Assembly: GCF_027460065.1 (NCBI RefSeq)
Contig: NZ_JAPYZZ010000017.1
Coordinates: 45,226-109,225, forward strand
Source: Martinezella rhizogenes
GTDB taxonomy: Bacteria > Pseudomonadota > Alphaproteobacteria > Rhizobiales > Rhizobiaceae
Length of the DNA: 64,000 bases
Reading direction: 5' to 3'
Below are positions 1 through 9,262 of this stretch, one piece after another. Every line of letters starts with the position of its first letter. Position 1 is the first letter of the stretch. The notes beneath the pieces are model-generated. The model did no database searches and was not told the origin of the DNA. It saw nothing but the letters and a program-made list of their open reading frames with translations. Both the position numbers and the translations under genes were made by a program.

Positions 1-1
1 C

Positions 2-127
2 TTTTGGGAGCACGTCAACCTCACCGGCGATTACATATGGGAAGACACGCCGGCGCTTGATGATTCCGGCTTCCGGCCCCTGCCGTTCTCGATCTCATCC
101 GACTACCGTATATCTGTGCCCCTTTAA
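2..127 (+). CDS. Tn3-family transposase, C-terminal end only
   Basis: The open frame runs in from the left window edge and stops at 127. It encodes about 41 residues beginning [15 protein letters not shown] and continuing to FRPL. The pattern W-E-H-[IV]-N-L-T-G-D-Y-x-W followed by F-R-P-L is the usual C-terminus of Tn3-family DDE transposases, which catalyse replicative transposition. The rest of the gene lies outside the window, so intactness cannot be judged. I could not identify the 38-bp terminal inverted repeat that should follow. Confidence 0.75.
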   Translation, partial: FWEHVNLTGDYIWEDTPALDDSGFRPLPFSISSDYRISVPL

Positions 128-445
128 TGTTCAGGGGCCATCATAGGAAGATTTCCCGAAGACGGCTTGCCGAACTAACGGCGGGCTTATTTTGCGGCAC
201 GCCAATGTTTCAGATTCCTAGGCGGGCGCGATTACGGTACTCAACAGATATCGGCCGGACATGGATTGATCTTGTCACCAGCTCGGCGAAGTGAATGGGA
301 CGGATCAATGAAGGGCAGGGCAGGTGGTGATAATTGGCATGTCCGGTTTCCTGGCATGAGCAGTTAAACGGCTCACCACCTTAACTGTGGTTCCTAAGTC
401 CCAGGCTGCGGCCATCATGACGAAATCACCTCCCCAAGCCAACCA
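128..445. other. Intergenic, no gene recognised; one dyad
   Basis: This stretch lies between the transposase tail and the 3' end of repC. I see no credible reading frame. It holds a perfect 7-bp inverted repeat, CAGTTAA (361-367) and TTAACTG (381-387), separated by 13 bp. That could be part of a repC terminator or a protein-binding site, but there is no T-run on the repC (minus) side. Confidence 0.4.
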
Positions 446-1660
446 TCATCCTGCGGCTTTGACCTGGTGGCCGCCAGCTCGCAGCAGAGCCATCAGCACC
501 GGACCAAGTGAGAATTCACCGCGCTTCGCCTTATTTGTCAGATCCCGGAGATATCCGCCCGGCGAATTGATGTGACCGCCACGCTCTAGGATGCAGGCGA
601 TCGTTACCGCAGCATTCTCTGGGCCCATTACCTCACAGGCCTCCTGATATGCGGACGGGCTAACCCCAAGCATCGACCTGACGACCACAGCGGCTGTCAT
701 GAGCTCCCGCCAACTCCCGATTTGTCCATCAGGCCCGTAGCTCGAAATCTCGGGGCAGGCCCGCAAGACGAGACCAATTGGGAAAGCCTTGATCGGCGCA
801 TGCACGGCCCGCTTATTTTCACTCGGCTCCGCCCCCAGCTCTTTTCTTGAGCTAGGTTCAAGTTCATAGGGAGGGTTGGTATTTGAATTCTGTATGTGAC
901 GCTCAATTTGGGCATCATTGGTGCTCATTTCAGAAGAAAAATCGCCGAAATTCAGGAGTTTGACGATTTCCTCGCGCAAATTAAACATTCTGGCAGCCAG
1001 ACCGCCAAGCTCATTCAAGCTTGGATTGCGCGGAATTTGCCGCACGAGCATAAGATAGCGCTCCTCAAGCTCGTCCCAATCGCCTGGAGCGCCCTCCTCG
1101 ACGGCCGCCGTGATCAGCTTACGGATATCACGCCGGCAGATGGTCAGGGTTTCCTTCGCTCGTCTAAAAGCAGCTCGATCAGCAGCAACCTGCTGGGCGA
1201 GGCATGCGAGCTCCTCGGCCCGCATAAGAAGCGGCGATATGTCGAATCCGAAGGCGTGCTCGATTGATCCTTCGTCATCTTTTCGAGCGTATCGTTTGCC
1301 GTTCGCACTGTCCTTGCGGATGATCAACCCGGCCTCAACGAGAAGGGCAAGGTGCCGCCGCAAAGTGGCGCCTGCAATGCCATGGGCGCGAATTGACAGC
1401 TGAATGTTAGATGGGAAGACGATGAGCTGTGCATCCTGGCGCAGTTCGTTTTCCGGATAGAAGCTCAAAAGCGCGTCAAGCACGGCGAGGCTACGATCCT
1501 GCAGACCGAGCACTTCTCGAGCTTCCGATGCATCGCGGAAAACCTTCCATTTGTTTGCCGACTTGCCTTCCTCGATCTTGCTCGTGTCAATTTGCCGCTT
1601 CACAAGCGCAAGCGTAACCTGTCGCCGCCCAAAGGGCGTCGTCACTTGTCCACCTTCCAT
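446..1660 (-). CDS. repC: Plasmid replication initiator RepC
   Basis: RepC is the initiator of repABC plasmids and normally carries the replication origin inside its own gene. The N-terminus MEGGQVTTPFGRRQVTLALV matches the family, followed by a winged-helix DNA-binding segment (about residues 60-125, with LRRHLALLVEAGLI). The length of 404 aa is usual for the family. I chose the ATG at 1660 because GAGAGGCG precedes it by a few bases; an upstream in-frame TTG would place that Shine-Dalgarno inside the gene. It lies 198 bp downstream of repB, and an antisense RNA sits in that gap. It should act in cis on the plasmid origin. Confidence 0.95.
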   Translation of the reverse strand: MEGGQVTTPFGRRQVTLALVKRQIDTSKIEEGKSANKWKVFRDASEAREVLGLQDRSLAVLDALLSFYPENELRQDAQLIVFPSNIQLSIRAHGIAGATLRRHLALLVEAGLIIRKDSANGKRYARKDDEGSIEHAFGFDISPLLMRAEELACLAQQVAADRAAFRRAKETLTICRRDIRKLITAAVEEGAPGDWDELEERYLMLVRQIPRNPSLNELGGLAARMFNLREEIVKLLNFGDFSSEMSTNDAQIERHIQNSNTNPPYELEPSSRKELGAEPSENKRAVHAPIKAFPIGLVLRACPEISSYGPDGQIGSWRELMTAAVVVRSMLGVSPSAYQEACEVMGPENAAVTIACILERGGHINSPGGYLRDLTNKAKRGEFSLGPVLMALLRAGGHQVKAAG

Positions 1661-1752
1661 GTCTTCGCCTCTCAAAAAGGCAAAAGATCAACGCTCACCG
1701 AAATGGTGCCAAAGACTCTTGACTAGAATTCATGGAAATGCGATTCTCAAGT

Positions 1753-1806
1753 TCTCACACAGCGAGAAGGGCTTCCATGACGGCAACGTTTCGGGGGCCT
1801 TTTTCT
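1753..1806 (+). ncRNA. Counter-transcribed RNA (RepE/ctRNA) between repB and repC
   Basis: repABC plasmids encode a roughly 50-60 nt antisense RNA in the repB-repC gap that lowers repC expression and causes incompatibility. Here the plus strand, opposite to repC, has TTGACT at 1719-1724 and GATTCT at 1742-1747 (17-bp spacing). A stem-loop with a T-run ends near 1806. The predicted RNA of about 54 nt is the expected size. The exact 5' end is inferred from the promoter position. Confidence 0.75.
1767..1806 (+). terminator. Rho-independent terminator of the ctRNA
   Basis: GGCTTCC (1770-1776) pairs with GGGGGCC (1793-1799) through five Watson-Crick and two G-U pairs. The stem can extend outward through AAG against TTT, and a TTTTTCTTTT run follows. 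It ends the antisense RNA. The same dyad lies in the repC leader when read from the other strand. Confidence 0.75.
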
Positions 1807-1858
1807 TTTGCTCGATTTCCTTCCGTAAAATCGTCTCGAAGTCCGCTTTTGGCTTCGA

Positions 1859-2887
1859 TTAGTTCTTTAACTTCTCATGAGTGAAGCGTTCAGCCAGCGC
1901 CGGTAGCTCCGATTCAATAAAGCTCAGGAATTCCGCCCCGGCCGGCGTATCCGCCGAAATGCGAACCTCCTTGACCGTTCGCAAATACCTGCCCAGCGGC
2001 TCACCTTCGGGACCGGCAATGGTTTTACCGCTTTCCTGCAATGGAGCTCTGGGCTTCAGAGCATTAAAAGCTGCCAGAAACTTCTGGTCGGACCCGAAGC
2101 GCTTTTCGGCGGTGACCGATAGCACCTTGCGCACTTCGTCATGCAGATCAGGGCTCTCAGAGAAAGTCTTTGCAAATTCGGCCCACCTTGGACGGCCAAC
2201 CTTGGCCGCCCTACCGATTGCCTCTATGATTTCGATCGGAACGGCGCGGTAGACTAACCGCATGCGCGCAAGCTCGGGATCGTCGATCGACAGGGCAGCC
2301 TTGATATCCCGCGGCTTCACGTCGGCATCGTCCATACGGCGTGCAAACAGGGCGCGCTCAATCCAGCTCAGATCCTGGCGATCGGCGTTTTCGATACCCT
2401 GTGCGATGACGAGTTCGACGTCGGAAATCTCGACCTCGATAGCCTTGACCGGAATTCCGAGATCTTTGGCTGCCCGCAACCGGCGGTGGCCGTAGATAAC
2501 CTGATAGCGGTCAGGTGAGGCCGGTGATTTGCGGACCTGGATGGGAACCTTCTGGCCTTCGGATCGGATTGAGTTCCTGAAGGTCTCGAAATCGGAGCCG
2601 TCGTCGTCAGGAAGACGATCGGGAAAGGGCGAGGGGTCGACTTTCGACGGATCGAGTTCGCGGATCGCGCCTCCACCGGCTTCAACAAGCGCCTTCAGCC
2701 GGTCGCGTTCCGACTTGATGTCGTCAATTGCCCGGTGCGCCGCACCGATCACGCCGGCGCCGACCCGCGCGGGTGGAGCCTGTTGTGGAACTGCGGCAGG
2801 GTTCTCCGTTGACAGCCGGTTTTCCAGCTCTGCAGACAGCAGTCCGAAGTTCGCAACGATGGATTTACGCGATGACTTGCTGGTCAT
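1859..2887 (-). CDS. repB: Plasmid partition protein RepB (ParB family)
   Basis: RepB is the ParB-type centromere-binding partner of RepA. The 342-aa protein starts MTSKSSRKSIVANFG, has the ParB/Srx fold near residues 75-165 (IQVRKSPASPDRYQVIYGHR, then the RR-x-AAKDLG region) and a following HTH domain (LSWIERALFARRM). The last residues of repA overlap its start by 4 nt (2884-2887), so the two should be translationally coupled. It is probably autoregulated with RepA from the region upstream of repA. I did not find a convincing 16-bp parS site in the stretches I checked. Confidence 0.93.
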   Translation of the reverse strand: MTSKSSRKSIVANFGLLSAELENRLSTENPAAVPQQAPPARVGAGVIGAAHRAIDDIKSERDRLKALVEAGGGAIRELDPSKVDPSPFPDRLPDDDGSDFETFRNSIRSEGQKVPIQVRKSPASPDRYQVIYGHRRLRAAKDLGIPVKAIEVEISDVELVIAQGIENADRQDLSWIERALFARRMDDADVKPRDIKAALSIDDPELARMRLVYRAVPIEIIEAIGRAAKVGRPRWAEFAKTFSESPDLHDEVRKVLSVTAEKRFGSDQKFLAAFNALKPRAPLQESGKTIAGPEGEPLGRYLRTVKEVRISADTPAGAEFLSFIESELPALAERFTHEKLKN

Positions 2888-4107
2888 GTGCGCCCCCAGC
2901 TGGTGTTGATGAGTTTCAATATCGCTTCGTTGACGGCGTCGACCGCCTCACGGGCGCGCTTGTGCGTATCACGGCCGATCTGGCCCATTTCGAGTTCGTA
3001 GATAGAACGCTTTGCAAGTCCCGCTGCCTCGACAGCCGTGCTTTCAATCAGCGTGGGTAGAAGCACATCGGTGCCGAACAGATGGCGCATCATCGCGACA
3101 ACCTGCGACTGCGGTGCGTCGTTCGGATCGTGGCGGGTGACAAGATACCGGATGAAATCCTGATCGAGCTGTGCTCCGCTCTCGTTCAGCACGCTGATCA
3201 AGTCGCCCATCATCAACAGGAACTGGCTCATCGAAGCCACATCAAGCATAGCCGGATGTACCGTGATAATCATGCTGGTCGCGGCATAAATTGCGCTGAG
3301 CGTCAAAAACCCGAGCGACGGAGGCGTATCGAGGATGACAACGTCATAGTCCTGCTCGACCTCCGAAAGGGCAAGTTTGAGACGCTCGAAGAAGATTGCG
3401 CCCGAGCCCGATTTCTGTGCCAGGACGCGCGGCGTTTCATGTTCGTATTCCATGACTTCGAGGTTGCCCGGAATAAGGTCGATACCATCAAAGTAGGTTT
3501 TGCGAATAATGTCGCGGATCGGGCGACGCTCAGCATCGTCATAGCGAAGGGCTGCGTAGATCGTCTCATTGGCACCGACGTCGAATTCAGGTTGGGCGCC
3601 AAATAGTGCGGACAACGATGCCTGCGGATCGAGGTCCAGAGCAAGAACACGATAACCCTGCAATGCGAGATAGTGAGCGAGGTGAACGCAGGTTGTTGTC
3701 TTGGCGCTGCCCCCTTTGAAATTGGCGATGGCCACGACCTGCAAATGCTCCCTCTCGCGCCTTCGCGGAAGAAACCTTAGTGCTTCGGCCGGTTTCTGAG
3801 CAGCAAAAAACTCGCGTAACTCGTTTATCTGGGCAAGCGTGTAGACACGATGATTGTTTTCCAACCGCCCGGGGATGGGCCCACGCCCTTCACTCGACAT
3901 GAGCTTAAGGGTAGAATCAGGTATCGAGGTCAGCTTGGAGACTTCGTTCGTCAGGAACGGCCGCAGGCTCTTCTCCGATTTGGGAGGATACATGCGGGTG
4001 CGAAGCTGCTGTAACTGCTGTGACAGAAGGCCTGCATGGCGCATGATCTTGCCGCCTGCGTCTTCCTTCTGACCGCTCATCGTTTCTGCTTGTCTCGCTA
4101 TCGCCAT
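2884..4107 (-). CDS. repA: Plasmid partition ATPase RepA (ParA family)
   Basis: RepA is the Walker-type partition ATPase that also represses the repABC operon. It has an N-terminal winged-HTH region (FLTNEVSKLTSIPDSTLK) and a deviant Walker A box IANFKGGSAKTTT near residue 130. Downstream lie LALDLDPQASLSALFG and VVILDTPPSLG. I chose the ATG at 4107 (MAIARQAETMSG) because AAGGGGG lies just upstream; the open frame extends 20 codons further without a better start. It is divergent from traI, with two candidate tra boxes in the shared upstream region. Confidence 0.93.
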   Translation of the reverse strand: MAIARQAETMSGQKEDAGGKIMRHAGLLSQQLQQLRTRMYPPKSEKSLRPFLTNEVSKLTSIPDSTLKLMSSEGRGPIPGRLENNHRVYTLAQINELREFFAAQKPAEALRFLPRRREREHLQVVAIANFKGGSAKTTTCVHLAHYLALQGYRVLALDLDPQASLSALFGAQPEFDVGANETIYAALRYDDAERRPIRDIIRKTYFDGIDLIPGNLEVMEYEHETPRVLAQKSGSGAIFFERLKLALSEVEQDYDVVILDTPPSLGFLTLSAIYAATSMIITVHPAMLDVASMSQFLLMMGDLISVLNESGAQLDQDFIRYLVTRHDPNDAPQSQVVAMMRHLFGTDVLLPTLIESTAVEAAGLAKRSIYELEMGQIGRDTHKRAREAVDAVNEAILKLINTSWGRT

Positions 4108-4187
4108 ATCGCCCCCTTGGCGGACAGTCTTCGGTTTGCCGACCATTGCCCGCCAAAGATACAACACGATTCTCGTCGGACGTCCAG

Positions 4188-4215
4188 CCGTTTAGGGTTA
4201 ACAAAGTCTTAACGG
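4188..4215. promoter_or_regulatory. Dyad upstream of repA, candidate RepA/RepB operator
   Basis: CCGTTTA (4188-4194) and TTAACGG (4209-4215) form a 6/7 inverted repeat about 80 bp upstream of the chosen repA start. A second inner pair (GTTAA and TTAAC) overlaps it. repABC operons are commonly repressed through a dyad in this position. The assignment rests on symmetry and location only. Confidence 0.4.
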
Positions 4216-4393
4216 ACCCGTTCCTGCGGCATTGAAATAATGAACCGAAAACTGATATTTTCTTTATTTTTCTGTACCTTAATAACATACCGGTAGTCGC
4301 TGGCGATCAAGTTTCTTCAGGATCAATTGGACAGAGCAACGATTTTGGAAAGCGCGCTCCGCGCACAAGAAACGGTTTGAGCACAAATAATCT

Positions 4394-4411
4394 ACTAACA
4401 CTTTTGTCAGT
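4394..4411. promoter_or_regulatory. Candidate tra box 1 (TraR-AHL binding site)
   Basis: The 18-mer ACTAACACTTTTGTCAGT is an imperfect dyad. It matches the second copy at 4475-4492 at 15 of 18 positions, and a copy beside oriT (32734-32751) when read on the other strand. In Ti plasmids TraR activates both traI-trb and repABC from boxes in this same repA-traI interval, so the location fits. Confidence 0.65.
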
Positions 4412-4474
4412 TCGGTAGCGACTCCCATTCCTCGCCATGATCGCCTCTCTGTGCCGACACCCACAGAATCAGTC

Positions 4475-4492
4475 ACTGATACTTTTGGCAGT
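4475..4492. promoter_or_regulatory. Candidate tra box 2 (TraR-AHL binding site)
   Basis: The 18-mer ACTGATACTTTTGGCAGT has ACTG/CAGT arms and closely matches box 1. It lies 60 bp upstream of the traI start, a suitable distance for a LuxR-type activator site at about -42 of the traI-trb promoter. Confidence 0.7.
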
Positions 4493-4552
4493 AGATCAAA
4501 GCTGCGCGCCCCGGCAAATCTCGGGTAGTTCCAACTCAAGGAGATTTGCGGG

Positions 4553-5179
4553 ATGCGCATCGTTGCCGTCAGGAACCCTAGAACTAAAACTGAACAGCAC
4601 CTCATCCTTGAAATGTATCGGCTTCGAGCCAAGGTTTTCCGAGATCGCCTTGGATGGAATGTCAATTGCACCTCAGACATGGAAAGGGACCAGTTCGATG
4701 AGAGGCGGCCCACATATATCCTGTGTTTAGGCTCTTCCTCGACTGTTGTCGGGTGTGCTCGGCTTTTGCCCGCTATGGGCGGCACCATGCTGCAGGAGGT
4801 GTTTCCGCAGCTCCTTCACCAGCATCAGCTCGCGACACACGGAAGAATGGTTGAGAGTTCGCGCTTTTGCGTCGATACCGAGAACACCGCCGATCGAGAG
4901 CATGGCGGACTTCACCCGGCAACGCTCGCCATGTTTGCCGGGATTGTCCAATGGTGCATTCTCAGCGGCTACAACGAGATCGTCACGGCGACCGACCTGC
5001 GTATCGAACGGATTCTTCGACGCGCCGGCTGGCCACTTTCGCGGCTAGGCGAACCCAGCATGATCAACGAAACCCGCAGTATTGCAGGTTTTTTGCCTGC
5101 GGACTGGCAGAGTTTTGATCTCATACGGCCAACCACCTATTCCTCGGACTTTTCAAACGCTCAGGAAGAGGCAGCATGA
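4553..5179 (+). CDS. traI: Acyl-homoserine-lactone synthase TraI (LuxI family)
   Basis: This makes the AHL signal from S-adenosylmethionine and an acyl-ACP, and drives quorum-dependent conjugation. The 208-aa protein has the LuxI landmarks: YRLRAKVFRDRLGW near residue 22, D-x-D/E-x-F-D (CTSDMERDQFDE), VVGCARLLP and the VESSRFCVD block near residue 105. AAGGAG precedes the ATG by 9 bases. It is the first gene of the trb operon (4-nt overlap with trbB), the standard Ti-type arrangement. A second LuxI is encoded at 37537-38223. Confidence 0.92.
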   Translation: MRIVAVRNPRTKTEQHLILEMYRLRAKVFRDRLGWNVNCTSDMERDQFDERRPTYILCLGSSSTVVGCARLLPAMGGTMLQEVFPQLLHQHQLATHGRMVESSRFCVDTENTADREHGGLHPATLAMFAGIVQWCILSGYNEIVTATDLRIERILRRAGWPLSRLGEPSMINETRSIAGFLPADWQSFDLIRPTTYSSDFSNAQEEAA

Positions 5180-6147
5180 TCAGCAGCCAGAACCGCTCAC
5201 TGCCAAGGCTCTTGAGTAAACTGCAAAATGCCCTCGGTGATCACCTCTGCGCCGCGCTTGACGATCCGGGCGTCGTCGAGATCATGCTGAACCCCGATGG
5301 CAGGCTATTTATCGAGCGCCTCGACCTGGGAATAGCGGCGGCAGGCGAAATGACGCGTTCCGCGGCGGAGACCGTCATAGGCAGCGTTGCCCACGTCCTA
5401 AACTGCGAAGTCGACGATGGTCGTCCCATCATATCCGGTGAACTTCCGATTGGAGGACACCGCTTCGAAGGGCTCCTGCCGCCAGTCGTGTCCGGGCCCT
5501 CATTCACGATCCGTCGTCGCGCTTCCCGGCTTGTCCCGCTCGATGACTACATCGCCAGCAAGGTAATGACCCCACGACAGGCGGATATTATTCGCAACGC
5601 CGTTCAATCGAAGTTCAACATCATTGTCGCTGGAGGCACCGGCTCGGGGAAAACAACGCTGACCAATGCCATCCTGACGGAAATCGTAGTGTGTTTTCCG
5701 GACGATCGCCTCGTGATCCTGGAGGATACCGCGGAAATTCAATGCGCCGCCGGCAACGCGGTCAGTCTCCATACCAGTGCAAATGTGGACATGTCACGCC
5801 TGCTCAAGAGCACGATGCGCCTTCGCCCAGACCGGATCATAGTCGGCGAGGTTCGTGATGGTGCGGCGCTCACCATGCTCAAAGCCTGGAACACCGGCCA
5901 TCCCGGCGGCGTCGCCACTATCCATGCCAACAGCGCCCGTTCCGCCCTTCAGCGCCTCGAACAGCTGACTGCCGAGGCCAGCCATCAGCCCATGCAAGCG
6001 GTGATCGGCGACGCCATCGATCTCATCATCTCGATCGAGCGCGCCGCCAAGGGCCGCCGGATCAAAGAGATCCTTCACGTAACCCGCTTTGCAGGCGGGC
6101 AATACCTGACCGAACCCTACACAGAGGAATGCCGTGATGCAGCCTAG
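5176..6147 (+). CDS. trbB: Conjugal transfer ATPase TrbB (VirB11 family)
   Basis: TrbB is the hexameric cytoplasmic ATPase of the mating-pair T4SS. The 323-aa protein has Walker [15 protein letters not shown] near residue 155, then the Asp box ([15 protein letters not shown]), Walker B ([17 protein letters not shown]) and the His box ([15 protein letters not shown]). All the key motifs look intact. The start overlaps the traI stop by 4 nt. Confidence 0.95.
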   Translation: MISSQNRSLPRLLSKLQNALGDHLCAALDDPGVVEIMLNPDGRLFIERLDLGIAAAGEMTRSAAETVIGSVAHVLNCEVDDGRPIISGELPIGGHRFEGLLPPVVSGPSFTIRRRASRLVPLDDYIASKVMTPRQADIIRNAVQSKFNIIVAGGTGSGKTTLTNAILTEIVVCFPDDRLVILEDTAEIQCAAGNAVSLHTSANVDMSRLLKSTMRLRPDRIIVGEVRDGAALTMLKAWNTGHPGGVATIHANSARSALQRLEQLTAEASHQPMQAVIGDAIDLIISIERAAKGRRIKEILHVTRFAGGQYLTEPYTEECRDAA

Positions 6148-6514
6148 GAGATCCGCCCTCACCCTCGCCCTGATCACCGTCGCAGCAATGATCGCAGCAA
6201 CACCAGCTCTTGCCAGTTCTGGCGGAAGTCTTCCATGGGAAGGGCCTCTTGAGCAAATCCAGAAATCCATCACAGGCCCTGTCGCTGGCTACATTGCACT
6301 CGCCGCTGTCGCCGTTGCCGGCGGTATGCTGATCTTCGGCGGCGAGCTGAACGATTTTGCACGCCGACTGGTGTACGTGGTCTTGGTTGCCGGCATCCTC
6401 CTCGGCGCCACGACGATCGTCGGCCTGTTCGGCGCGACCGGCGCTTCGATCGGCACGGTGGCCGATCAGGTTACGAAACGCAACTCGCTCGGAGAAGGGC
6501 AGGGCGCCCGATGA
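6137..6514 (+). CDS. trbC: Prepilin TrbC (VirB2 family)
   Basis: TrbC is the pilin precursor of the mating pilus. The product of about 125 aa has a long signal peptide ending near TPALASSGG, followed by two hydrophobic segments ([21 protein letters not shown] and [20 protein letters not shown]), the VirB2/TrbC layout. I start at the ATG at 6137; a GTG lies one codon earlier. GAGG precedes it inside the end of trbB, which it overlaps by 11 nt. In the RP4 system TraF matures TrbC, and a traF homologue is present at 28720-29286. Confidence 0.92.
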   Translation: MQPRRSALTLALITVAAMIAATPALASSGGSLPWEGPLEQIQKSITGPVAGYIALAAVAVAGGMLIFGGELNDFARRLVYVVLVAGILLGATTIVGLFGATGASIGTVADQVTKRNSLGEGQGAR

Positions 6515-6795
6515 GCCTCCAGCGTAATCGCATCCATCGCGCATTGTCTCGTCCCAACCTGTTGATGGGCGCGGACCGGGAGCTTGTCCTGATCACCGGC
6601 CTTGCAGCGACAATCCTCATCTTTGTCGTGCTAACGGTCTCTTCGGCCCTCCTTGGATCCGCCGTCTGGATCGTCATCGTCGGCCTGTTGCGGATGATGG
6701 CCAAATCCGACCCGCTCATGCGGCAGGTCTATATCAGACAGATCTCCTACAGGCCCTATTATCGGCCGACAGCCACACCGTGGCGCAAATATTGA
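6511..6795 (+). CDS. trbD: T4SS inner-membrane protein TrbD (VirB3 family)
   Basis: The 94-aa protein has two adjacent membrane segments ([19 protein letters not shown] and [17 protein letters not shown]) and a basic, Tyr-rich tail ([17 protein letters not shown]). This matches VirB3/TrbD, which assists the VirB4 ATPase in pilus assembly. It overlaps trbC by 4 nt and lies 10 bp before trbE. Confidence 0.92.
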   Translation: MSLQRNRIHRALSRPNLLMGADRELVLITGLAATILIFVVLTVSSALLGSAVWIVIVGLLRMMAKSDPLMRQVYIRQISYRPYYRPTATPWRKY

Positions 6796-6805
6796 AGAGG
6801 ACCTT

Positions 6806-9262
6806 ATGGCTGCCCTCAAGCGATTCCGCGCGACCGGTCCATCCTTCGCAGATCTTGTCCCTTATGCCGGACTCATCGACAATGGCATTCTGCTACTGAA
6901 GGACGGAAGTCTCATGGCTGGCTGGTTTTTCGCCGGACCTGACCTGGAAAGCGCCACCGATCTCGAGCGAAACGAACTATCACGCCAGATCAACACAATC
7001 CTCGCCCGGCTCGGCACAGGCTGGATGATCCAGGTCGAGGCGATCCGCATACCGACAGTCGACTACCCTTCTCCGGAAAAGTGCCATTTCCCCGATCCGG
7101 TCACGTGCGCGATCGATGCCGAGCGCAGGGCCCACTTCCTGCGCAGGCAAGGGCATTTCGAAAGCAAGCACGCAATCATCCTGACCTACCGCCCGCTCGA
7201 ACCGAAAAGGGCGGCGCTCGGCAAATACGTCTATTCCGACCCGGGGAGCCGAAAGAAGACCTATGCAGATACGGTCCTCCTCGTCTTTCGCAACGCGGTG
7301 CGAGAAATCGAGCAGTATCTGGCAAACACCTTGTCGATCGTCCGCATGCAAACGCGCGAAGTCCGCGAACGGGGAGGGGAGAGGACCGCTCGCTACGATG
7401 ACCTCCTTCAATTCGTCCGTTTTTGCATCACAGGAGAAAGCCACCCCGTCCGCCTGCCGGAAATCCCCATGTATCTCGACTGGCTGGCGACAGCGGAACT
7501 TCAGCATGGCCTGACGCCGAAAGTCGAGAACCGGTTCCTCGGCGTTGTCGCGATCGATGGCCTTCCGGCGGAGAGTTGGCCCGGCATTCTCAATAATCTC
7601 GATCTTATGCCGCTGACCTATCGCTGGTCGTCGCGATTTATTTTCCTTGATGCCGAAGAGGCGCGCCAGAAACTCGAGCGCACGCGCAAGAAATGGCAAC
7701 AAAAGGTTCGCCCGTTTTTTGACCAGCTCTTCCAGACCCAGAGCGGTTCGGTCGATCAGGATGCGATGTCCATGGTCGTCGAAACCGAAGACGCCATCGC
7801 CCAGGCTTCCTCGCAGCTTGTTACCTATGGCTATTATACGCCAGTGATTATCCTGTTCGACGAGCATCTCGTGGCGGTACAGGAGAAGGCTGAGGCCATT
7901 CGCCGACTTGTCCAGGCCGAAGGCTTTGGAGCCCGGATCGAAACATTGAACGCGACGGATGCGTTTCTCGGTAGCCTTCCGGGAAACTGGTACGCCAATG
8001 TTCGTGAGCCGCTGATAAATACGAGCAATCTGGCGGACCTGATCCCATTGAACTCGGTCTGGTCGGGTCATCCGAGCGCTCCATGCCCCTTCTACACGCC
8101 AAACTCGCCTCCGCTGATGCAGGTGGCCTCGGGCTCGACACCATTTCGCCTGAACCTCCACGTCGATGATGTCGGCCATACCCTGATCTTCGGCCCGACC
8201 GGCTCCGGCAAGTCGACACTTCTGGCGCTCATTGCGGCGCAGTTCCGACGTTATGAGGCGGCGCAGATTTTTGCGTTCGACAAGGGTAACTCCCTTCTCC
8301 CGCTCACGCTCGCCGCCGGGGGCGATCACTATGACATCGGCAACGATCAAAATGGAGAGGGAAGAGCGCTGGCGTTCTGCCCGCTGTCCGATCTTTCGAC
8401 GGATAGCGGGCAGGCCTGGGCAACCGGGTGGATCGAAACGCTCGTCGCCCTGCAGGGCGTGACGGTTACACCTGATCACCGCAACGCCATTTCACGACAG
8501 ATCGCACTAATGGCTACGGCACCCGGAAAGTCGCTGTCGGATTTCGTCAGCGGCGTCCAGATGCGGGAGATCAAGCAGGCCCTTCATCACTATACCGTCG
8601 ATGGACCGATGGGCCAGCTTCTCGATGCGGAAGAGGACGGCCTGACCCTGCGGGCGTTCCAGTGCTTCGAGATCGAGCAACTCATGAACATGGGCGAACG
8701 CAATCTCGTCCCCGTTCTCACTTACCTTTTCCACCGCATCGAAAAGCGCCTCGATGGCTCACCCAGCCTGATCCTGCTCGACGAGGCATGGCTGATGCTC
8801 GGACATCCTGTGTTTCGCGACAAGATCCGTGAATGGTTGAAGGTTCTCCGAAAAGCCAACTGCGCCGTCGTTCTGGCGACGCAGTCTATCTCGGATGCCG
8901 AGCGATCCGGTATTATCGATGTGCTGAAAGAGTCCTGTCCCACGAAGATCTGCCTTCCGAATGGGGCAGCGCGAGAAACAGGCACGCGTGAATTCTACGA
9001 GCGGATTGGCTTCAACGATCGCCAGATCGAGATCGTCTCAAGCGCCATCGCCAAACGTGAATATTACGTCGCCACGCCAGACGGGAGGCGACTTTTTGAC
9101 ATGTCACTTGGACCGTTGGCACTGAGTTTCGTCGGCGCCTCGGGGAAGGAAGATCTGAAGAGAATCAAAGCACTGGAGGCGCAATACGGTCGAAGATGGC
9201 CGCTCCATTGGCTGGAGACGAGAGGAATTCACGATGCAACGTCGCTGCTCACTATCGAATAG
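6806..9262 (+). CDS. trbE: T4SS ATPase TrbE (VirB4 family)
   Basis: TrbE is the large VirB4-type ATPase that energises pilus assembly and substrate transfer. The 818-aa protein has the CagE/TrbE/VirB N-terminal domain, Walker A FGPTGSGKSTLL near residue 465, Walker B SLILLDEAWLML near 650 and the ATQS motif at about 690. AGAGGACC precedes the ATG. Its length is normal for the family, and its 3' end overlaps trbJ by 29 nt. Confidence 0.96.
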   Translation: MAALKRFRATGPSFADLVPYAGLIDNGILLLKDGSLMAGWFFAGPDLESATDLERNELSRQINTILARLGTGWMIQVEAIRIPTVDYPSPEKCHFPDPVTCAIDAERRAHFLRRQGHFESKHAIILTYRPLEPKRAALGKYVYSDPGSRKKTYADTVLLVFRNAVREIEQYLANTLSIVRMQTREVRERGGERTARYDDLLQFVRFCITGESHPVRLPEIPMYLDWLATAELQHGLTPKVENRFLGVVAIDGLPAESWPGILNNLDLMPLTYRWSSRFIFLDAEEARQKLERTRKKWQQKVRPFFDQLFQTQSGSVDQDAMSMVVETEDAIAQASSQLVTYGYYTPVIILFDEHLVAVQEKAEAIRRLVQAEGFGARIETLNATDAFLGSLPGNWYANVREPLINTSNLADLIPLNSVWSGHPSAPCPFYTPNSPPLMQVASGSTPFRLNLHVDDVGHTLIFGPTGSGKSTLLALIAAQFRRYEAAQIFAFDKGNSLLPLTLAAGGDHYDIGNDQNGEGRALAFCPLSDLSTDSGQAWATGWIETLVALQGVTVTPDHRNAISRQIALMATAPGKSLSDFVSGVQMREIKQALHHYTVDGPMGQLLDAEEDGLTLRAFQCFEIEQLMNMGERNLVPVLTYLFHRIEKRLDGSPSLILLDEAWLMLGHPVFRDKIREWLKVLRKANCAVVLATQSISDAERSGIIDVLKESCPTKICLPNGAARETGTREFYERIGFNDRQIEIVSSAIAKREYYVATPDGRRLFDMSLGPLALSFVGASGKEDLKRIKALEAQYGRRWPLHWLETRGIHDATSLLTIE

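Noticed and set aside
6980..8479. 499-codon minus-strand open frame
   Set aside because: Antisense shadow of trbE, whose motifs on the plus strand are intact.
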